A stretch of 64,000 nucleotides of DNA, taken from assembly GCF_002994745.2 (NCBI RefSeq), contig NC_037089.1, positions 79,198,347 to 79,262,346 of the forward strand, in the 5' to 3' direction. The notes under the pieces are model-generated. The model searched no databases, had not been told where the DNA came from, and saw nothing but the letters and a program-made list of their open reading frames with translations. Within the stretch, counting starts at the first letter, position 1. The number at the start of each line of letters is the position of its first letter. Below, piece after piece: positions 23,831-35,940 of the stretch. The stretch is from Rosa chinensis (taxonomy: Eukaryota; Streptophyta; Magnoliopsida; Rosales; Rosaceae). Both the position numbers and the translations under genes were made by a program.

Positions 23831-23952
23831 AGGATCATGATTGCTATCCACAACACCGGTGAGGAGGTCGAAGAAATTAATGTCTGGGCTTGTGGGATTC
23901 TGGGTATACAGTTCCTAACATTCATATTATCTTTTTTAAACCAGTTAATATA

Positions 23953-24030
23953 GAATGGTTAGCTCAGTGGACGAGGCTGCTTTAAGGATATCAATTTGGC
24001 TGTGTGGGTTCGATCTAGCCCAACCGACTT
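23953..24030 (+). other. Degenerate tRNA-like sequence (A-box and B-box)
   Basis: TAGCTCAGTGG (23960-23970) fits the A-box and GGTTCGA (24007-24013) the B-box, 47 bases apart as in a tRNA without intron, with an oligo-T run after 24027. The acceptor and T stems do not pair properly. A decayed tRNA gene or a SINE head fits better than a working tRNA. Confidence 0.4.
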
Positions 24031-24350
24031 TTTTTTTATTTCAATTATTTCTTTCTATATTCTTTTGTTTTTCTTTCCACTACATTAATAAAATAAAATT
24101 TTAAAAATGAATTATTAAAATAAATAAATAAATAAAAACTGCGTTCCCTACAAAAGCTCGACCTCCTCGTTTTCAATTTTTTTTTAATATTTATTTAGTC
24201 CTATAATTTTTTTTTTCTTTAACAACCTGCTTTGTAATTGGGGAGTATTAAATGTACACCCTTATTTTCTTAATACACACCCCATACAAAAGCTCTATCT
24301 ACTTCCTTTGTTTCATTTACTCTATTGCGGAAGTCATGAAGCATCAAATT

Positions 24351-24746
24351 CAGTGGCGAATCTAGGATTCGAAAATGGGGTGGACTATATATTTCGCCAA
24401 ATTTTTTTTTTTATGTACAATTATGTACAAATGTAAGAAGTATCGTGTTGTATTGACGTCGAACCCGGGAGGCAAGAGTATTTGGAAGAGAACAAGTGGT
24501 AACTGATAGGCTATAGAAATGAGAGTGAGAAACCTGAGAGAAAAAGAAAACAAGGGCTCAATCGCTGATGAGTGATGTAATGGATGAACAGGAGACTGGA
24601 GATTGATCCCTAACTGTTGTCGGGTGGGCTTCAACATTAAGACGACAACATTTTAATGATATTATATATAGAAAAATAAAATTTTATTCTTACAAATTTT
24701 CGGGCGGGTTTGAGCCCTCCCCATGCACTATGTGGATCCGCCAGTG
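24351..24746. mobile_element. hAT-like MITE, 396 bp
   Basis: Terminal inverted repeats CAGTGGCGAATCTA (left) and the complement of CACTGGCGGATCCA (right). The flanks carry near-identical 8-bp target duplications: ATCAAATT at 24343-24350 and ATCAAATC at 24747-24754. No transposase is encoded. An 8-bp duplication with these ends suggests the hAT superfamily. Confidence 0.7.
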
Positions 24747-25192
24747 ATCAAATCATCATACTTATTTTCCATTATCATGTAAAAAACCAATTCTTCCAGT
24801 ACTGTTTCCAACATTTGCTGATCTCAACATCTGATTGACTGATTCATATACAACCCTTGAGGAATCAGAATAAACCTTTCATTGCCTGGATCAACATACT
24901 TCAACAAATTTCATTACCCACGGGTTTTGCTGTCCTATTGGATCAACGTAAATTCACTTCAGATCTACTTCTATTACTCACAATTCCAAAAATTCTCATC
25001 CCCTTTACCTAGCAGTATCTGAGGACGGAAGGGAAAAAGAAAAAAAAAGAAGAAGAAGGGGGGGGGACCAATCATGTGAAACTCTTTTCACTCGGTGTCA
25101 TAAAAAAAAATAAAAAAAAGTTTGTGAGAACGAGTAATGGAACCGGAAACCATCTATGCCTTTTCCATACACATTTTTACTTAATTAATTGA

Positions 25193-26017
25193 CACGTGCA
25201 GCTCACGTGTGTGCACCCAGATAAGACGAGTATGGAAGCTCGGGGCATGGAAGACGTTCCCCTCAAAAGAATTCCAACTGCAAGTTAGAGGTTGAGAAGT
25301 AGCTTTGATTTTGGTGGGCCAATCTTTTAGGGTAAAGTCAGAAGTTTCTATTTGTTCATAATAATTTTGAAAATAATGATAGTTTAAAATTTCATTATAT
25401 ATCTATCACTATTGATTTTGTGATTTTGAACTAGAGTCCTAAAGTCCTATAGAGAATTAATGGATTTTGTTGTTTTGGCCTTAAACATGTACGCAATATT
25501 AAGTCTTCAACGACAAAAAAAAAATTAAAAACACTTTCTAATGTTATTAAGGGCAAGGGATTAGTGCAAGTTATTACATACAAACTAAGCTAGCTAGTAC
25601 ATGTTTAAGTACACCACAGATTTTACAGTTTTCCATATATAATGGCTTGTAGCTCCAAGATTTGAGTTGGGATCGACCCCTTCCCTTAACAATACCACAG
25701 AACACAGGAAGCAATTCGCTTTAGGGTTATATATTCTGACATCAACATAACTAATTACATCTTCTGCTCAAAATGCATGTCTGGAAAGGTAATTTCCTTT
25801 CACCAGAATCCGTCAAAACCCTCCAAAACAGGGAACTACTGCTGCCAATAAATACGAAGATAACTACTTGATCATAGTGGACGGTCAAATGGTCCACCAC
25901 CAAATAATCAAGCAACACGTGTCCCGTCAAAAATAGAGCAGGATGCAACACCTGTAGTTTGCCTCCACGTAGCACAACACGTGTCGAGCATTCAGCTGGT
26001 TCCGAGCTCTATATAAA
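25193..26017 (+). promoter_or_regulatory. G-box-rich promoter of second KIN gene
   Basis: CACGTG cores occur at 25193-25198 and about 25204-25209, as a close pair with opposite flanks. Further cores are at 25916-25921 and 25978-25983, and TATATAAA lies at 26010-26017. The proximal ~170 bp, from GAGCAGGATGCAACACC on, is nearly identical to that of the first KIN gene. The distal G-boxes are specific to this copy. Confidence 0.7.
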
Positions 26018-26128
26018 CCCTAACCCAGTGGATAGGTATTCATCAAAAGCAAGATCGAATTCCAGATCTAAGCAAATACAGTAAAATATCTCAGAGAGTT
26101 CTACGTTTCCAAGAAAAGCAAGAAGAAA

Positions 26129-26434
26129 ATGGATAACTCGCAGAAGATGAGCTACCACGCTGGTGAGGCCAAGGGCCAAGCTCAGGTATATATATACTCT
26201 CAGCCCTAGCTAGCTCTATTCGATCACCTATTCAATCTGTTTTGTTTCTGTTTCTAAATTTCGTTGTGTTTGGATTTTGATTGTTAACAGGAGAAGACCA
26301 GCACCATGATGGACAAGGCCGGGAATGTTGCACAGTCCGCCAAGGAATCGATGCAGAATGCTGGCCAAGCTATTCAGCAAACGGCTGCGGGAGCTGCTGA
26401 CGCCGTCAAGAATGCTACTGGCATGAACAAGTGA
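26129..26434 (+). CDS. KIN/LEA-like stress protein (second copy)
   Basis: Two exons, 26129-26185 and 26291-26434, encode 66 residues: MDNSQKMSYHAGEAKGQAQ, then EKTSTMMDKAGNVAQSAK, and the tail GAADAVKNATGMNK. This is the normal KIN1/KIN2 length and architecture (one phase-0 intron after the first Gln-rich segment). The promoter, leader, intron and 3' UTR start match the fusion gene at 22586 closely, pointing to a recent tandem duplication. As a small soluble LEA-like protein it is expected to rise under cold, drought or ABA and to protect membranes or proteins. That role is family knowledge, not visible here. Confidence 0.9.
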
Positions 26435-27182
26435 TTGAGGCTAGCTGTTATGATGGCCTCTATGTTTATGTTTAAGCTTTTTTAGTCTTTTTTTTTTATA
26501 AAGAAGAGAATCTCTAGTCCTCTAAGATCGAGCTCTAGAGTTCTCCTCATTTGGTGCGTGTTATTTCACATACCCACTTTCATTTGGTTCTGGTTCAGTT
26601 CTTTGTTAATGTTGTGTTATTGCTCTCTTTTTCCCCCTTTTGGATGAGGAAGAGAGCGCTTTGTGTTTGTTGTAGTTCTCACCTCATTTATGAAAAATTG
26701 TTCCTAAATGTGACCATTATTGGTGTACGCACCCTAAATGAATTTCCCCATATATTTATTTCGAATTTTCGATACAGTCTTATTCTGATATGAAGTGATA
26801 TGATGAAGCTGTCCCAATTGCTAGTTACTTAATTGCATAGAAACATAGTCTTTGAGACAAATCGGGCATCCAACAAAATTGAAGATGACAATGGGTATAT
26901 GAATCACATGAACGTTAGAATCTAATCAATCTATAGCTAGCTAGCTACTTCCTTGGTCTCACGGTTCGATATGGAATTGGTCCCGGGTCTCAAATTGTAG
27001 AATTGCAGAGTACTCCGACTTCCATGTCTCGGATCCATTTTAACAATTATGCTGCATGCGCTCCCAAGTACCTAGAGAAACTGGAGGGTTATTTCCGAAA
27101 AACAGCAAGGTGTTGCCACTAAGCAGTAGTCTTTTACCCGATGCTTTTCGATATCATAATTTTGCAAATTCATATTTCAATG
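26435..27182. other. Spacer after second KIN gene
   Basis: The KIN 3' UTR (sharing the ATGATGGCCTCTATGTTTAT block with the first copy) runs to about 26515. The rest is AT-rich spacer with no recognised gene. Confidence 0.5.
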
Positions 27183-28520
27183 TAGACCTGTAATTGGATC
27201 AGATTTGGAGCGGATTAACATAAATTCAAATATGTTTAATAATAAAAAATTTCAATCCAACTCAATCCGTTAACCCGGTGGATCGATAATAGTTAAATTT
27301 AAATTTATATTCGCCTAATTAATGAAAACGCGATCGGCTAATTTGATCTATTTACAATAACGAATATTTTCAAATTTTAATAATATTATTATATTTTTAA
27401 ATTCTAATAATATTATTATATTTTTAAATTCTAATAATATTATTATATTTTTATCATGATACTTCATGAAATATTAAGAAAAAGAAAAAGTCTCTCTCAA
27501 ACCTCTCTCTTTGAGAAACCCTAAAGCTTGCGGCGAAGCCTTCTGATTGAGAGATCGCTCTAGTCCGGCGGCGGCTTGACGTCTGGTTGGCCTTCGGCCT
27601 CACTGACGTTGTGGTTTGCTGCCGAATGGGTATTGATGCTATTGCTCGAGGAAGCTTGATTGGGTGTTCTGATTAAGGTTTTGCAGGTTTGGTTTTGGCG
27701 TCTAGTCTGGTGGAAGTCTCTAAGTGCGTTTGTCGTGCTGAACAGCAGTGGAAGGCCTCTTAGGCGGTGACTTAGATGGCTGGTCATGGGGTGCGGTTTT
27801 GTGGCGGTGTGGTGCGCGGCGGAGCAGGTCGGGGAGGGGCTAGTCTGGAGCTGTGACGTGCGGCAGTGGGATGCAGATGGAGACTGGGCCTAGGCAATTC
27901 CTGGCTTGATGAACTTTGAGTGAACTCTCCCTTGAGTTGCCTTTTGGGCTTGAAAATTTGGGTTGGGTTGTTTGCCTTTAGGCCTATACTATGTTTTTAG
28001 TTTTTATTCTATTTACAATAATTTCCTGTGTTGAGAAGCTATGCACTTTGAGTGCTCTCTAGCGCCTCTGGAGGATTCTCGCTATGTCTATGTATTTAAA
28101 TGTGTAATAATTATGTTTATTTCTATGTACCACTGTGGGTACTACCACTATCTTCTTGTCTGTCTATAGATGGCAGCGGAATGATATGTAACGACCTATT
28201 CTGGCTTGTGATAAATATATTAATACCCAAACTGGGTTTGAATTAAAATATATATAATTTTATATTTAAAAATAGTAAGTTTTCTTAATATTTTACAGTT
28301 TATATTTTGAAAAATAATATTTATTAATACAAAAATTATAAAAACGCACTGAATTATTAACGGATCGGATCAAACTAAAGGCGTGCTTGATCCGTTAAAT
28401 AAATGGATTAACATATCCGGACCATTAAAGGATCAACGGAGCAAATTTTCAATCCAAACCAATTCAATAACACAAATCCGGAATGAATACGGATCAAAAT
28501 CTGATCCATTTATAGATCTA
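27183..28520. mobile_element. Non-autonomous hAT-like element, 1338 bp
   Basis: The ends are inverted: TAGACCTGTAATTGGATCAGA on the left, and the complement of TAGATCTATAAATGGATCAGA on the right. Flanking 8-mers are TTTCAATG (27175-27182) and TTTTAATG (28521-28528), a one-mismatch 8-bp target duplication. Subterminal regions repeat GGATCxGAT/ATCCG motifs. The interior includes a ~27-bp AT-rich tandem repeat (about 27376-27455) and a GC-rich stretch (27520-27900) of unknown origin. No transposase frame was found. Confidence 0.6.
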
Positions 28521-29694
28521 TTTTAATGTTGATTCTTGATACATGAAGGGGAGCATCTCTTGACATAACAACCACGGCCAAAGATTCTCTCACATATTAA
28601 TGTACTTAAGTCACCATGACCGCAACATGGTAAGTAACCGGGAGGAGGAGTGCATGTGCTGATGTGCATGTGAAATCCTCCTCCTTGAAATCGAAAGAGA
28701 TCCCTTCCTTGGTCACATACTCACATATCCATATGATTTTCCGCATTGTAGGTGCATGCTAGTTATATGGCATGGAATCCCATACCACAGATTCATAGAA
28801 CATTTCGCAAACTTTGCATTCCTTAACTTTTACTTTTTGGCAGCTTCAGAACTTCTCCTCGGAATCCAAACAACCCTAGATCGAAATAGAGATGATTCCT
28901 TATCAATCACGGAACATCGTTCAAATTACAGTCATACTACACTGTATCCTTAATAGATTTTCATAACATTAATCAATTAATATCCCAAAAAATCCGCCCT
29001 ATTAGGTCTCGTAATAATGATAGGAAGATTAAATGCAATCATCTAAATTATCATTCTACAAGAAAAAACGTAGTAGTTTCCGAATTAAATGAGATATCAT
29101 ATTGATATTACGGGAAGCTGTCTTTGATAAGCACTTCTAAACATAATAACACGGCCTAATTAAATAAGTCCCAATTCAAGTTTATTGGGCCGTGCAGAAA
29201 ATCTTAGAGGTCTTTCTTGATAGTATCTAAGGATTAACTATTATTTTTCAGGATCGATCAATGAAAAGGATCATCAACATCGATCTTTATATAAAGCGCT
29301 GACTCTCCAACCTAAAGAAACATAGTCTCAAACGTGTCTCTTGCAACCCTAAGTTGCTTTACCTGCTGATTCAAGGTACGCAACCTCTCACTAAGGTTTA
29401 TACTTTATAGAAGTAAAGTTAGGGCTTTACAAGATGTGAGTGTTGGTAACTGTGTATGCAAAAGAAAAGATCTAGGTTTTGTTGTAATTAAGATGTAATT
29501 CGGATCTTCGTACTTCCTGGGTTTAGTAGTTAATGTATATCTAATGTTTTGTAATTTAAGAAACTATCCTTGTCAAACATGAATCTTTTGTATTGAAGCC
29601 ATAGAAAATCTTTTAAATTTTTCATACTTTCATATTCAAAACCAGTCAGAGCACGTAGTTATTGAATCTTCAAAATGTTTGATTAAGTAGAACT
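28521..29694. other. Spacer and F-box gene promoter
   Basis: A TATA-type TATATAAA at 29288-29295 sits about 400 bases before the F-box start codon. A donor-like AAG|GTACGC near 29375 suggests a possible leader intron. Nothing else is identified. Confidence 0.45.
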
Positions 29695-30897
29695 ATGGAG
29701 ATTGCAAGGACCAAGGAAATGTCTAGCGGCAGCCACAGCTCAAAGGACCTCCCTACGGTGATCCTCCTCAACATCCTTTCTCGACTGCCAGCAAAATCTC
29801 TTTTTCGTTTCCAATGTGTCTCTAAGATTTTCTATAAGCTAGTCAACGACCCCTCTCTAGCTGCAATTCATCTTCAGCACAACACCGATATGATTGAGGA
29901 GCCACCTCTAGTCATGGTCCATTCTAGGTCTGCATCCAAATATTCCAGATTAATGCTGTTTCGAGGCTGGAAATACAATGGCGATAGTTGGACAGCAACA
30001 AGCTATGATGACAGTTTCTCTTCGGGTATTTTGTCCATTGAAACTAAATATGAGCTAGAGTTTGCTTCTGGTGGCTTGCTTTGCTTTAAGGACTCTAGTT
30101 TATCAAGAGGTCCAGCCCTATTATGCAATCCACTTAGGGGAGAAGCTCTAGAGCTCCCACCTTCTAATGTTAATTCACTATCCCGCTTGAATGAGTGGTA
30201 CGGTATAGGAGTGGATGCCACTACCAGCACCTACAAGATTGTTAATATTGTTTTCGGGATTGATCCTAGGCGTTCCAGTTCATATTTGACCCAAGTTCAT
30301 GTACTGGGGACAAGCTCTTGGCGACGAATATCCGCGGTTCCTCCTTGTGGTTTAAGTAAGCAGCATGCATTTGCATATGGAAACACATATTGGTTGATTG
30401 GACAATGTATACTATGTTTCGACTTCAATGAGGAGAGGTTCATATGGACTTCTCATCCCAACTTACCCTCCAAAAGGGTTCTTAACTTGCTTAATTTGAG
30501 AGGATCTCTGGCCATTGTTGATGCTACTTCAGTATCAGTTTCCAAAGTTGAGGTATGGGTGTTGAAAAATGATAAGAAAGAATGGGTGAAGGACTACAAC
30601 ATAAAACTCAATGTTGGTCAGTCTTATTGTTATGAATGGTGGCCTCTCAATTGTTTTATTCTTGTTGATGACTCTAGGAGCAGAAAAGGCATTGTGGGTG
30701 TGCTCCATTACAATCTAGGGTGGGGTTCTAGGAAACGCTTGCGTTGTGGAAATGGAAGAGTTGAAGTGAATTCCGTCCCCAAGATCTTCAGTTACACCGG
30801 AAGCCTGATTTCTCTAAAAACATATGGTAATTTATTGGTAGAAGGATCAGAAGCAGATCAGGGGATTGGAACTTTGTTATCTGGGAAAGCCACTTAG
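29695..30897 (+). CDS. F-box protein with F-box-associated interaction domain
   Basis: Intron-less 400-residue ORF starting ATGGAGATTGCAAGG. The F-box lies at about residues 19-59 (LPTVILLNILSRLPAKSLFR, then FQCVSKIFYKLVNDPSLA), the Skp1-binding module of SCF ubiquitin ligases. The rest resembles the FBA interaction domain, with the expected GLLCFKD, LLCNPLRGEALELPP and GIGVDATTSTYKIVNI blocks and a WRRIS/HAFAYGNTYWL segment. The protein would recruit unknown substrates to an SCF complex. This family is large and fast-evolving in plants, and single-exon genes are typical. No lesions are seen. It lies between the second and third KIN genes, and nothing in its sequence links it to them. Confidence 0.87.
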   Translation: MEIARTKEMSSGSHSSKDLPTVILLNILSRLPAKSLFRFQCVSKIFYKLVNDPSLAAIHLQHNTDMIEEPPLVMVHSRSASKYSRLMLFRGWKYNGDSWTATSYDDSFSSGILSIETKYELEFASGGLLCFKDSSLSRGPALLCNPLRGEALELPPSNVNSLSRLNEWYGIGVDATTSTYKIVNIVFGIDPRRSSSYLTQVHVLGTSSWRRISAVPPCGLSKQHAFAYGNTYWLIGQCILCFDFNEERFIWTSHPNLPSKRVLNLLNLRGSLAIVDATSVSVSKVEVWVLKNDKKEWVKDYNIKLNVGQSYCYEWWPLNCFILVDDSRSRKGIVGVLHYNLGWGSRKRLRCGNGRVEVNSVPKIFSYTGSLISLKTYGNLLVEGSEADQGIGTLLSGKAT

Positions 30898-32429
30898 TTA
30901 ATCAAAGTTCGATTTGTCTTGTAATTTCATGACATTTTCTTTAATTCGTATAATCTTTTGGTTTTAAGAGACTGAACTTGTGTTTGTATCGATCTTCTTC
31001 TTTTTCTTCCCTTTATTATTATTATTTTTTTAGAGATATTTGGTTCCTCTTGGTTACTATTTCAAAAACTTTAGCTTTTTTGTGATTTTTGAACTTGTAG
31101 CCGGTCCAAGAGATTCTCTAGCAGCCGTTTTGCACCATTTAACATCTATGTAAAAGTACACCAAAATTTAACAAAATAGAGCGTTCTTAATAAACTTTTT
31201 GTTATATACGCCTGTAGCAATTGCATTTTGACGCAAGACTGATCAAATCAAGGCAAACCTCCTCCCCTTGCTCTCCTCCTCAATATAAACCTTGAGTCGC
31301 CTTTCTGAGATGGCGGCTGACGATTGCCTTATCTCTTAAAGGGGCAGGGTTGGAACCGGGGACTGGGAGTACTCTCTGACAGAATCCGAACAGGCCGTGT
31401 TATAGGGAATGCCCCTGTCCCTCTGTACTGTTATTTTCTTTATATGCATACTCACGTAACCGGCCAGCAGCAAGGACTAACCAAAACTAATATCAATTGT
31501 ATTTTCGTGCACACAAAAAAGGTTTATAAATCTCATCTGATTGCTTCAAGCAGTGAGACTACGAGTTATAGTTCCTTGTATATGCTACCTAAGCAAGCAT
31601 TGTGAGTCTTTAACGAGGAGCAAGCCGCAAGCTACAATCTCTAGCTCGTATATATTCAACAAAATGTAGGAGACAAATCCATCATCTTCACTTATCTCTG
31701 ACCAGCCATTGTCATCGTATTTCGAGGATCGCAAGATCGATCATTGATTTGTAACAGCTTGTGGAACTAAAAAGGACCAATATTTGAGGCGGCGTCTTTT
31801 CATTGTTAGCATCATTGATGTGTTGTAATTTTTAAGGCAGCAAGGGGGAAGGCCACTTGACTAGATCGAACAATGTCTTAGAGATCCATGTGACCAGAAA
31901 AGTGATTTTTGTTGGCCAGTCTCGAATGGATGTCGAGAAGGATTTCAGTAGGGAGGTCTATCAACTTTGTTCTGCTGCTGCAGCCACGCAAGCTCTTGGA
32001 GTCTTGGTTATCTTTTGCATCCATAGGCCTACTTAACCAAACACGTTAAGGACTCGTATCAAGTATATAGATATAAATATAATAGATGAATGACTTTAAT
32101 TTGTTATAAGTATGGCAGATGACCGAGCCTTGCTTGGTTTAGGTCCTTTTTCTTACTAATTAATTACAAACTTTTAGGGTTTACAATTGGAAAATATGAT
32201 AGATTACTTGTGATATAAGGAAATTGGATTTGGAATTCCTCCGATCCACGTGGTAGTCAAATTTAGAGAATAGTTAGGCTATATATATTCTTGCATGTAC
32301 ATTGACTTCCACATGTCACTGTAGTGTCGAGCACCTCCAGCATCTGCAGTTTCTTCCTTTCAACACAGCTTAGCCGTAGGAATAGCATCAAGTACCCGAA
32401 AGGCTGAAACAGACTTCCACAATGCAGTA
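30898..32429. other. Spacer between F-box and third KIN gene
   Basis: AT-rich sequence. The frame at 31324-31605 has no recognisable features. Scattered sequence around 31260-31420 is GC-richer but unassigned. Confidence 0.45.
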
Positions 32430-32469
32430 CACGTGTCAAACACCCATTTTACTGAGAATTCTATATAAA
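32430..32469 (+). promoter_or_regulatory. ABRE/G-box and TATA of third KIN gene
   Basis: ACACGTGTC with a CACGTG core at 32430-32435 and TATATAAA at 32462-32469. The spacing equals that of the other two KIN promoters, although the rest of the upstream sequence has diverged. Confidence 0.75.
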
Positions 32470-32575
32470 GCATTCTTAATTGGTGAGATATCCATCATCA
32501 AGGAATTAAACTGAATCTCAAACAATACAGTTGATTATCTCAAGTGTTCTAAATTTCCAAGAAAAGCAAGAAGAA

Positions 32576-32880
32576 ATGGCTGACAACTCCCAGAAGATGA
32601 GCTACCACGCTGGTGAGGCCAAGGGCCAAGCTCAGGTACGTACTCTACTAGTAGCCAGCAGCTGTTTTAATTTGTTCTAAATTGTTTTTGGTTTGGTTCT
32701 GATTGTGTTGGATACTGATGACCGATCATTGAACAGGAGAAGGCCAACACAATGATGGACAAAGCCGGGAATGCAGCGCAATCCGCCAAGGAATCAATGC
32801 AGAATGCAGGAGAACAGGTGCAGGCTAAGGCACAGGGAGCTGCTGACGCTGTCAAGGATGCCACTGGCATGAACAAATGA
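32576..32880 (+). CDS. KIN/LEA-like stress protein (third copy)
   Basis: Two exons, 32576-32635 and 32737-32880, encode 67 residues: MADNSQKMSYHAGEAKGQAQ, then EKANTMMDKAGNAAQSAK, ending GAADAVKDATGMNK. It begins MADNSQ and has EQVQAKAQGAADAVKDATG, like the common plant KIN/ABR form, so it is likely closest to the ancestral copy. The intron is unlike those of the first two genes. The predicted role is the same as for its paralogues: a small hydrophilic stress-induced protein. Confidence 0.92.
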
Positions 32881-35532
32881 TCCATGCAAAAGTTATAATA
32901 ACTTGTGCCTATATTTTTTTAGGCCAATTTCTTCTTTAATATGTTTTTTCTTTTCTTTTTTGGCTGTATTCTTTAATTTGTTTTCGTTTAAAGAAGAGAG
33001 CTCTACTCCTCTAAACTTTATAAAAGCTTTTTTTTTTCCCCTTATCTTCTTCTCTCTGTGTTTTGTTTAGAATTTTCGTCATCATTACCTTGATTCAAAC
33101 CCATTCCGCGCAAATTCAAATATGAGAAAGATGTGTTGCTAACTAACGGGGATAGTATACTATATTACACGAGTAACTAATGAACTACTATATATAACAA
33201 CAAATTTGAACTACTAAAATTAATCAAATTTGATAATGACGGAAGTACCCAAGTAACTTTCTTCGCAAATTAAATAAATATTTCTAACATGACTCGGCTA
33301 ATAATGGTGAAAGCGAAGATCTTAATCAATTAATTTTCATATGTCTTGTGGCCTCCAAGACTACTAAGTCGTTCATGAACGACGACAACTATTAAAGTCC
33401 TCCCAAACTTGTCGAAATGAGATTGTTTATGCCCTCAAATGATTTTTAGGCTTAAAGCATTGAAAAGAGAGGTTGTTCATAAACAGCGGAGTTTAGTGCT
33501 TAAAAGTCCTCCCAAATGGTGTTAAAAAATAATGCATGGAAAAATTTGCTTGTTAATGAACAGCCAAGCTTAATTGCTAAAGTTCCCTCGACAATGGTGA
33601 TGTTGTGGTCACTCTTCAACAAGGAAAAAGTTAATGGAACAAGCTCAGGTTCTAGATGGATCACCATCAAAAACTCAGATGATCCTATCATCATCCCTTG
33701 GATGTCAACCACAAGTTTATGCTGTCGTGTAACAAATCTTTATACCAATGACCTCATCATCTTAGTCATGAGTGCAACCACCACCGTGATCATCCTTTAA
33801 AGTTATCAAAGAGAGGCCGCAGAGAAAGGAGGAACTATTCAATGAAACTAACAACGTGATGAAAAAAAAAAACTTCAATGAAACTATTCTCTCAACCTGC
33901 TGTCACATTAATTGATATTTGATTAATATGAGGTCTTCTCCAGCTGACCAGCTTGTTCTTATGTTACAACAGCCACGAGCTTAATAAGTGATGGTTAATG
34001 AAGTTGTTATGTGACTGAAATTCAAGTAGTGGCCCAATGCAAAATAATGACTGAAATGTGTACAGAAGTTTTATACGCTTTTTAACTAACTATGTTTTTT
34101 ATTGAAACCTTCCTTCAAAAGATGTAAATGACAGGACCTCTTATGGTGAAGTTCTTCCCAATACAGAAGGGAGGTGGGAAATTGTCAGATAATAGATACA
34201 CAATTAATATTAGCTTAGATGACCATAAACAGAGATGGTTACTGCTTGCTTACCAGTCTTTGGAAATGGCATTTCAAGCCCAAGATTGTTGATTCTTGCG
34301 CTGCCATTGTATTTTGCACGGTAGATTTCCATGAATTCAGTAGCGTTGGTGATGATGAAGTCCTCGACACCAACTTCAACGGATTAGCTCCCTATGACGA
34401 GGGGTCGGAGGCCAGTTCAAGCCTTCAAGGTTCTATACATATAGCTGACAGTGGAGTCTATGTTGGCACGCAATTGCCAACCAGGCTCCAACCCTTCTTG
34501 ATCTTGATGATCTGCAAAAATTCAATGAATACACTGAAAAATATAAAATATATATATATCGACCTAGTAGAGATAATTAGGCATGGATTTCATCAGAAAC
34601 CCTAAACCAATACTATTAACTAGGGCAAAGATTCGAAATCGAAATTATTGGAAAGTGAACGCATACATCAATTGAAACCAATGACCTAATATCGAACATC
34701 ATGGCAATATCGATAGTTCAAAAAAAAAAAATGATGGAAATATCAAGAAAATATTGAATATCAATAGAAATTTTACTAAAATTTTGAATAAAAATTGTAT
34801 GATCAATTAAAATTATACTAAAAATAAAATATCAGAAAGATTGTAAAATTAATATCGATGCTTGTAAAAAACAGAATTTTTGAAGAAATATTGAGGATAT
34901 TTTAATCCTTGATTGAAAATTTGAAATTAAACAAGGCACAAATTCGAAATTGAAAATTGATTGGGCACAAATTCGAAATTGATTAGGCACAAATTCGAAA
35001 TTGAAAATTGATCTACTAGTCGAGGAACTGATACATATTCAAAATCTTGGAAAGTGAATGAGTAGAGGAATCGAAATTAAATAAGGCGTAGATTCGAAAT
35101 CGAAATAGATTAGGCACCGAGAATTTCAAATCTAATAGAGTTGGAAATTTCTTAGCCATTCCCAATCCAAAGCAAGCTCTGCAACCTAGGACTTCTCTTT
35201 CCCTTTCTTCCTTTCTGCCTTGAGTTTTTTCGATTGGCTGACATGATCTAATTGGTAGTTTCGATCTTTTGGTACCGATTACACAATCCCTACCTCTCAT
35301 GAGTCATGACACAATTAAATCTGACTTTTGCTCGAGATTATACATACATACATATTATGTATACTAATGTTATATTTGTGCTTTGCTGGGAGACTATAGC
35401 AAGAATTTCTTCTTCTTCTTCTTTTTTTTATCTCAAATTTTAGAAGTTAAAGAGAATAAAAGTTAGAAAACTGTTCCGAGCAACTTTTAGATTGAAATTG
35501 TGTTTTTGACTAATTTTCCTTTATTTGATTTT
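32881..35532. other. Spacer before the retrotransposon block
   Basis: No gene is recognised. Open frames at 33500-33800 (both strands) and 34219-34605 are not supported by any family signal I can name. Around 34930-35130 a short motif CACAAATTCGAAATTGA recurs several times as a degenerate minisatellite. A CTT-type microsatellite lies at 35408-35425. Confidence 0.45.
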
Positions 35533-35770
35533 TGTTTTTGGGAATCATGTTTTAGAGAAACCGGAATTGAGAGAAAATCGCTATGTATTCTCATTGATAA
35601 TAGGGGCCTCTTTATATAGAGGATTACAATGCATTGAATCCGAATCATACAAGGAAAGGTAATCATACATTGAATAGGAATATCTAGATCCTTCTAATTA
35701 AACCCTATTACCACTAGGTCAAGTAACATAGAGTTTGAGCCAGACACACAAATAAGGATATACTTGAACA
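35533..35770 (-). repeat. Copia 3' LTR
   Basis: 238-bp terminal repeat, left copy. TG...CA ends, next to the purine tract AAGGGGGAG on the element strand. Confidence 0.88.
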
Positions 35771-35940
35771 CTCCCCCTTGTGTCGCCCAAACGCGGTACT
35801 TCTCTCATTGCCTAGCTAAAAACATTGCTGAGTAACAAAAATCTAGTGGGACAAAAATAACCTCGGTCGAAGGGGAAAAAGAGCACAACACACCCTTCAC
35901 ATTTCGAGAACATACATGTAGACACCTCCCCCTGCTGTCT

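Noticed and set aside
23953..24030. Functional tRNA gene
   Set aside because: Box A and box B are present, but the acceptor and T stems do not pair.
33500..33800. Complementary frames of 70 and 94 codons
   Set aside because: The minus-strand frame looks slightly protein-like, but I recognise no family and see no splice partners.
34219..34605. 128-codon plus-strand frame
   Set aside because: No start context, domain or codon pattern supports a gene; possibly decayed repeat.
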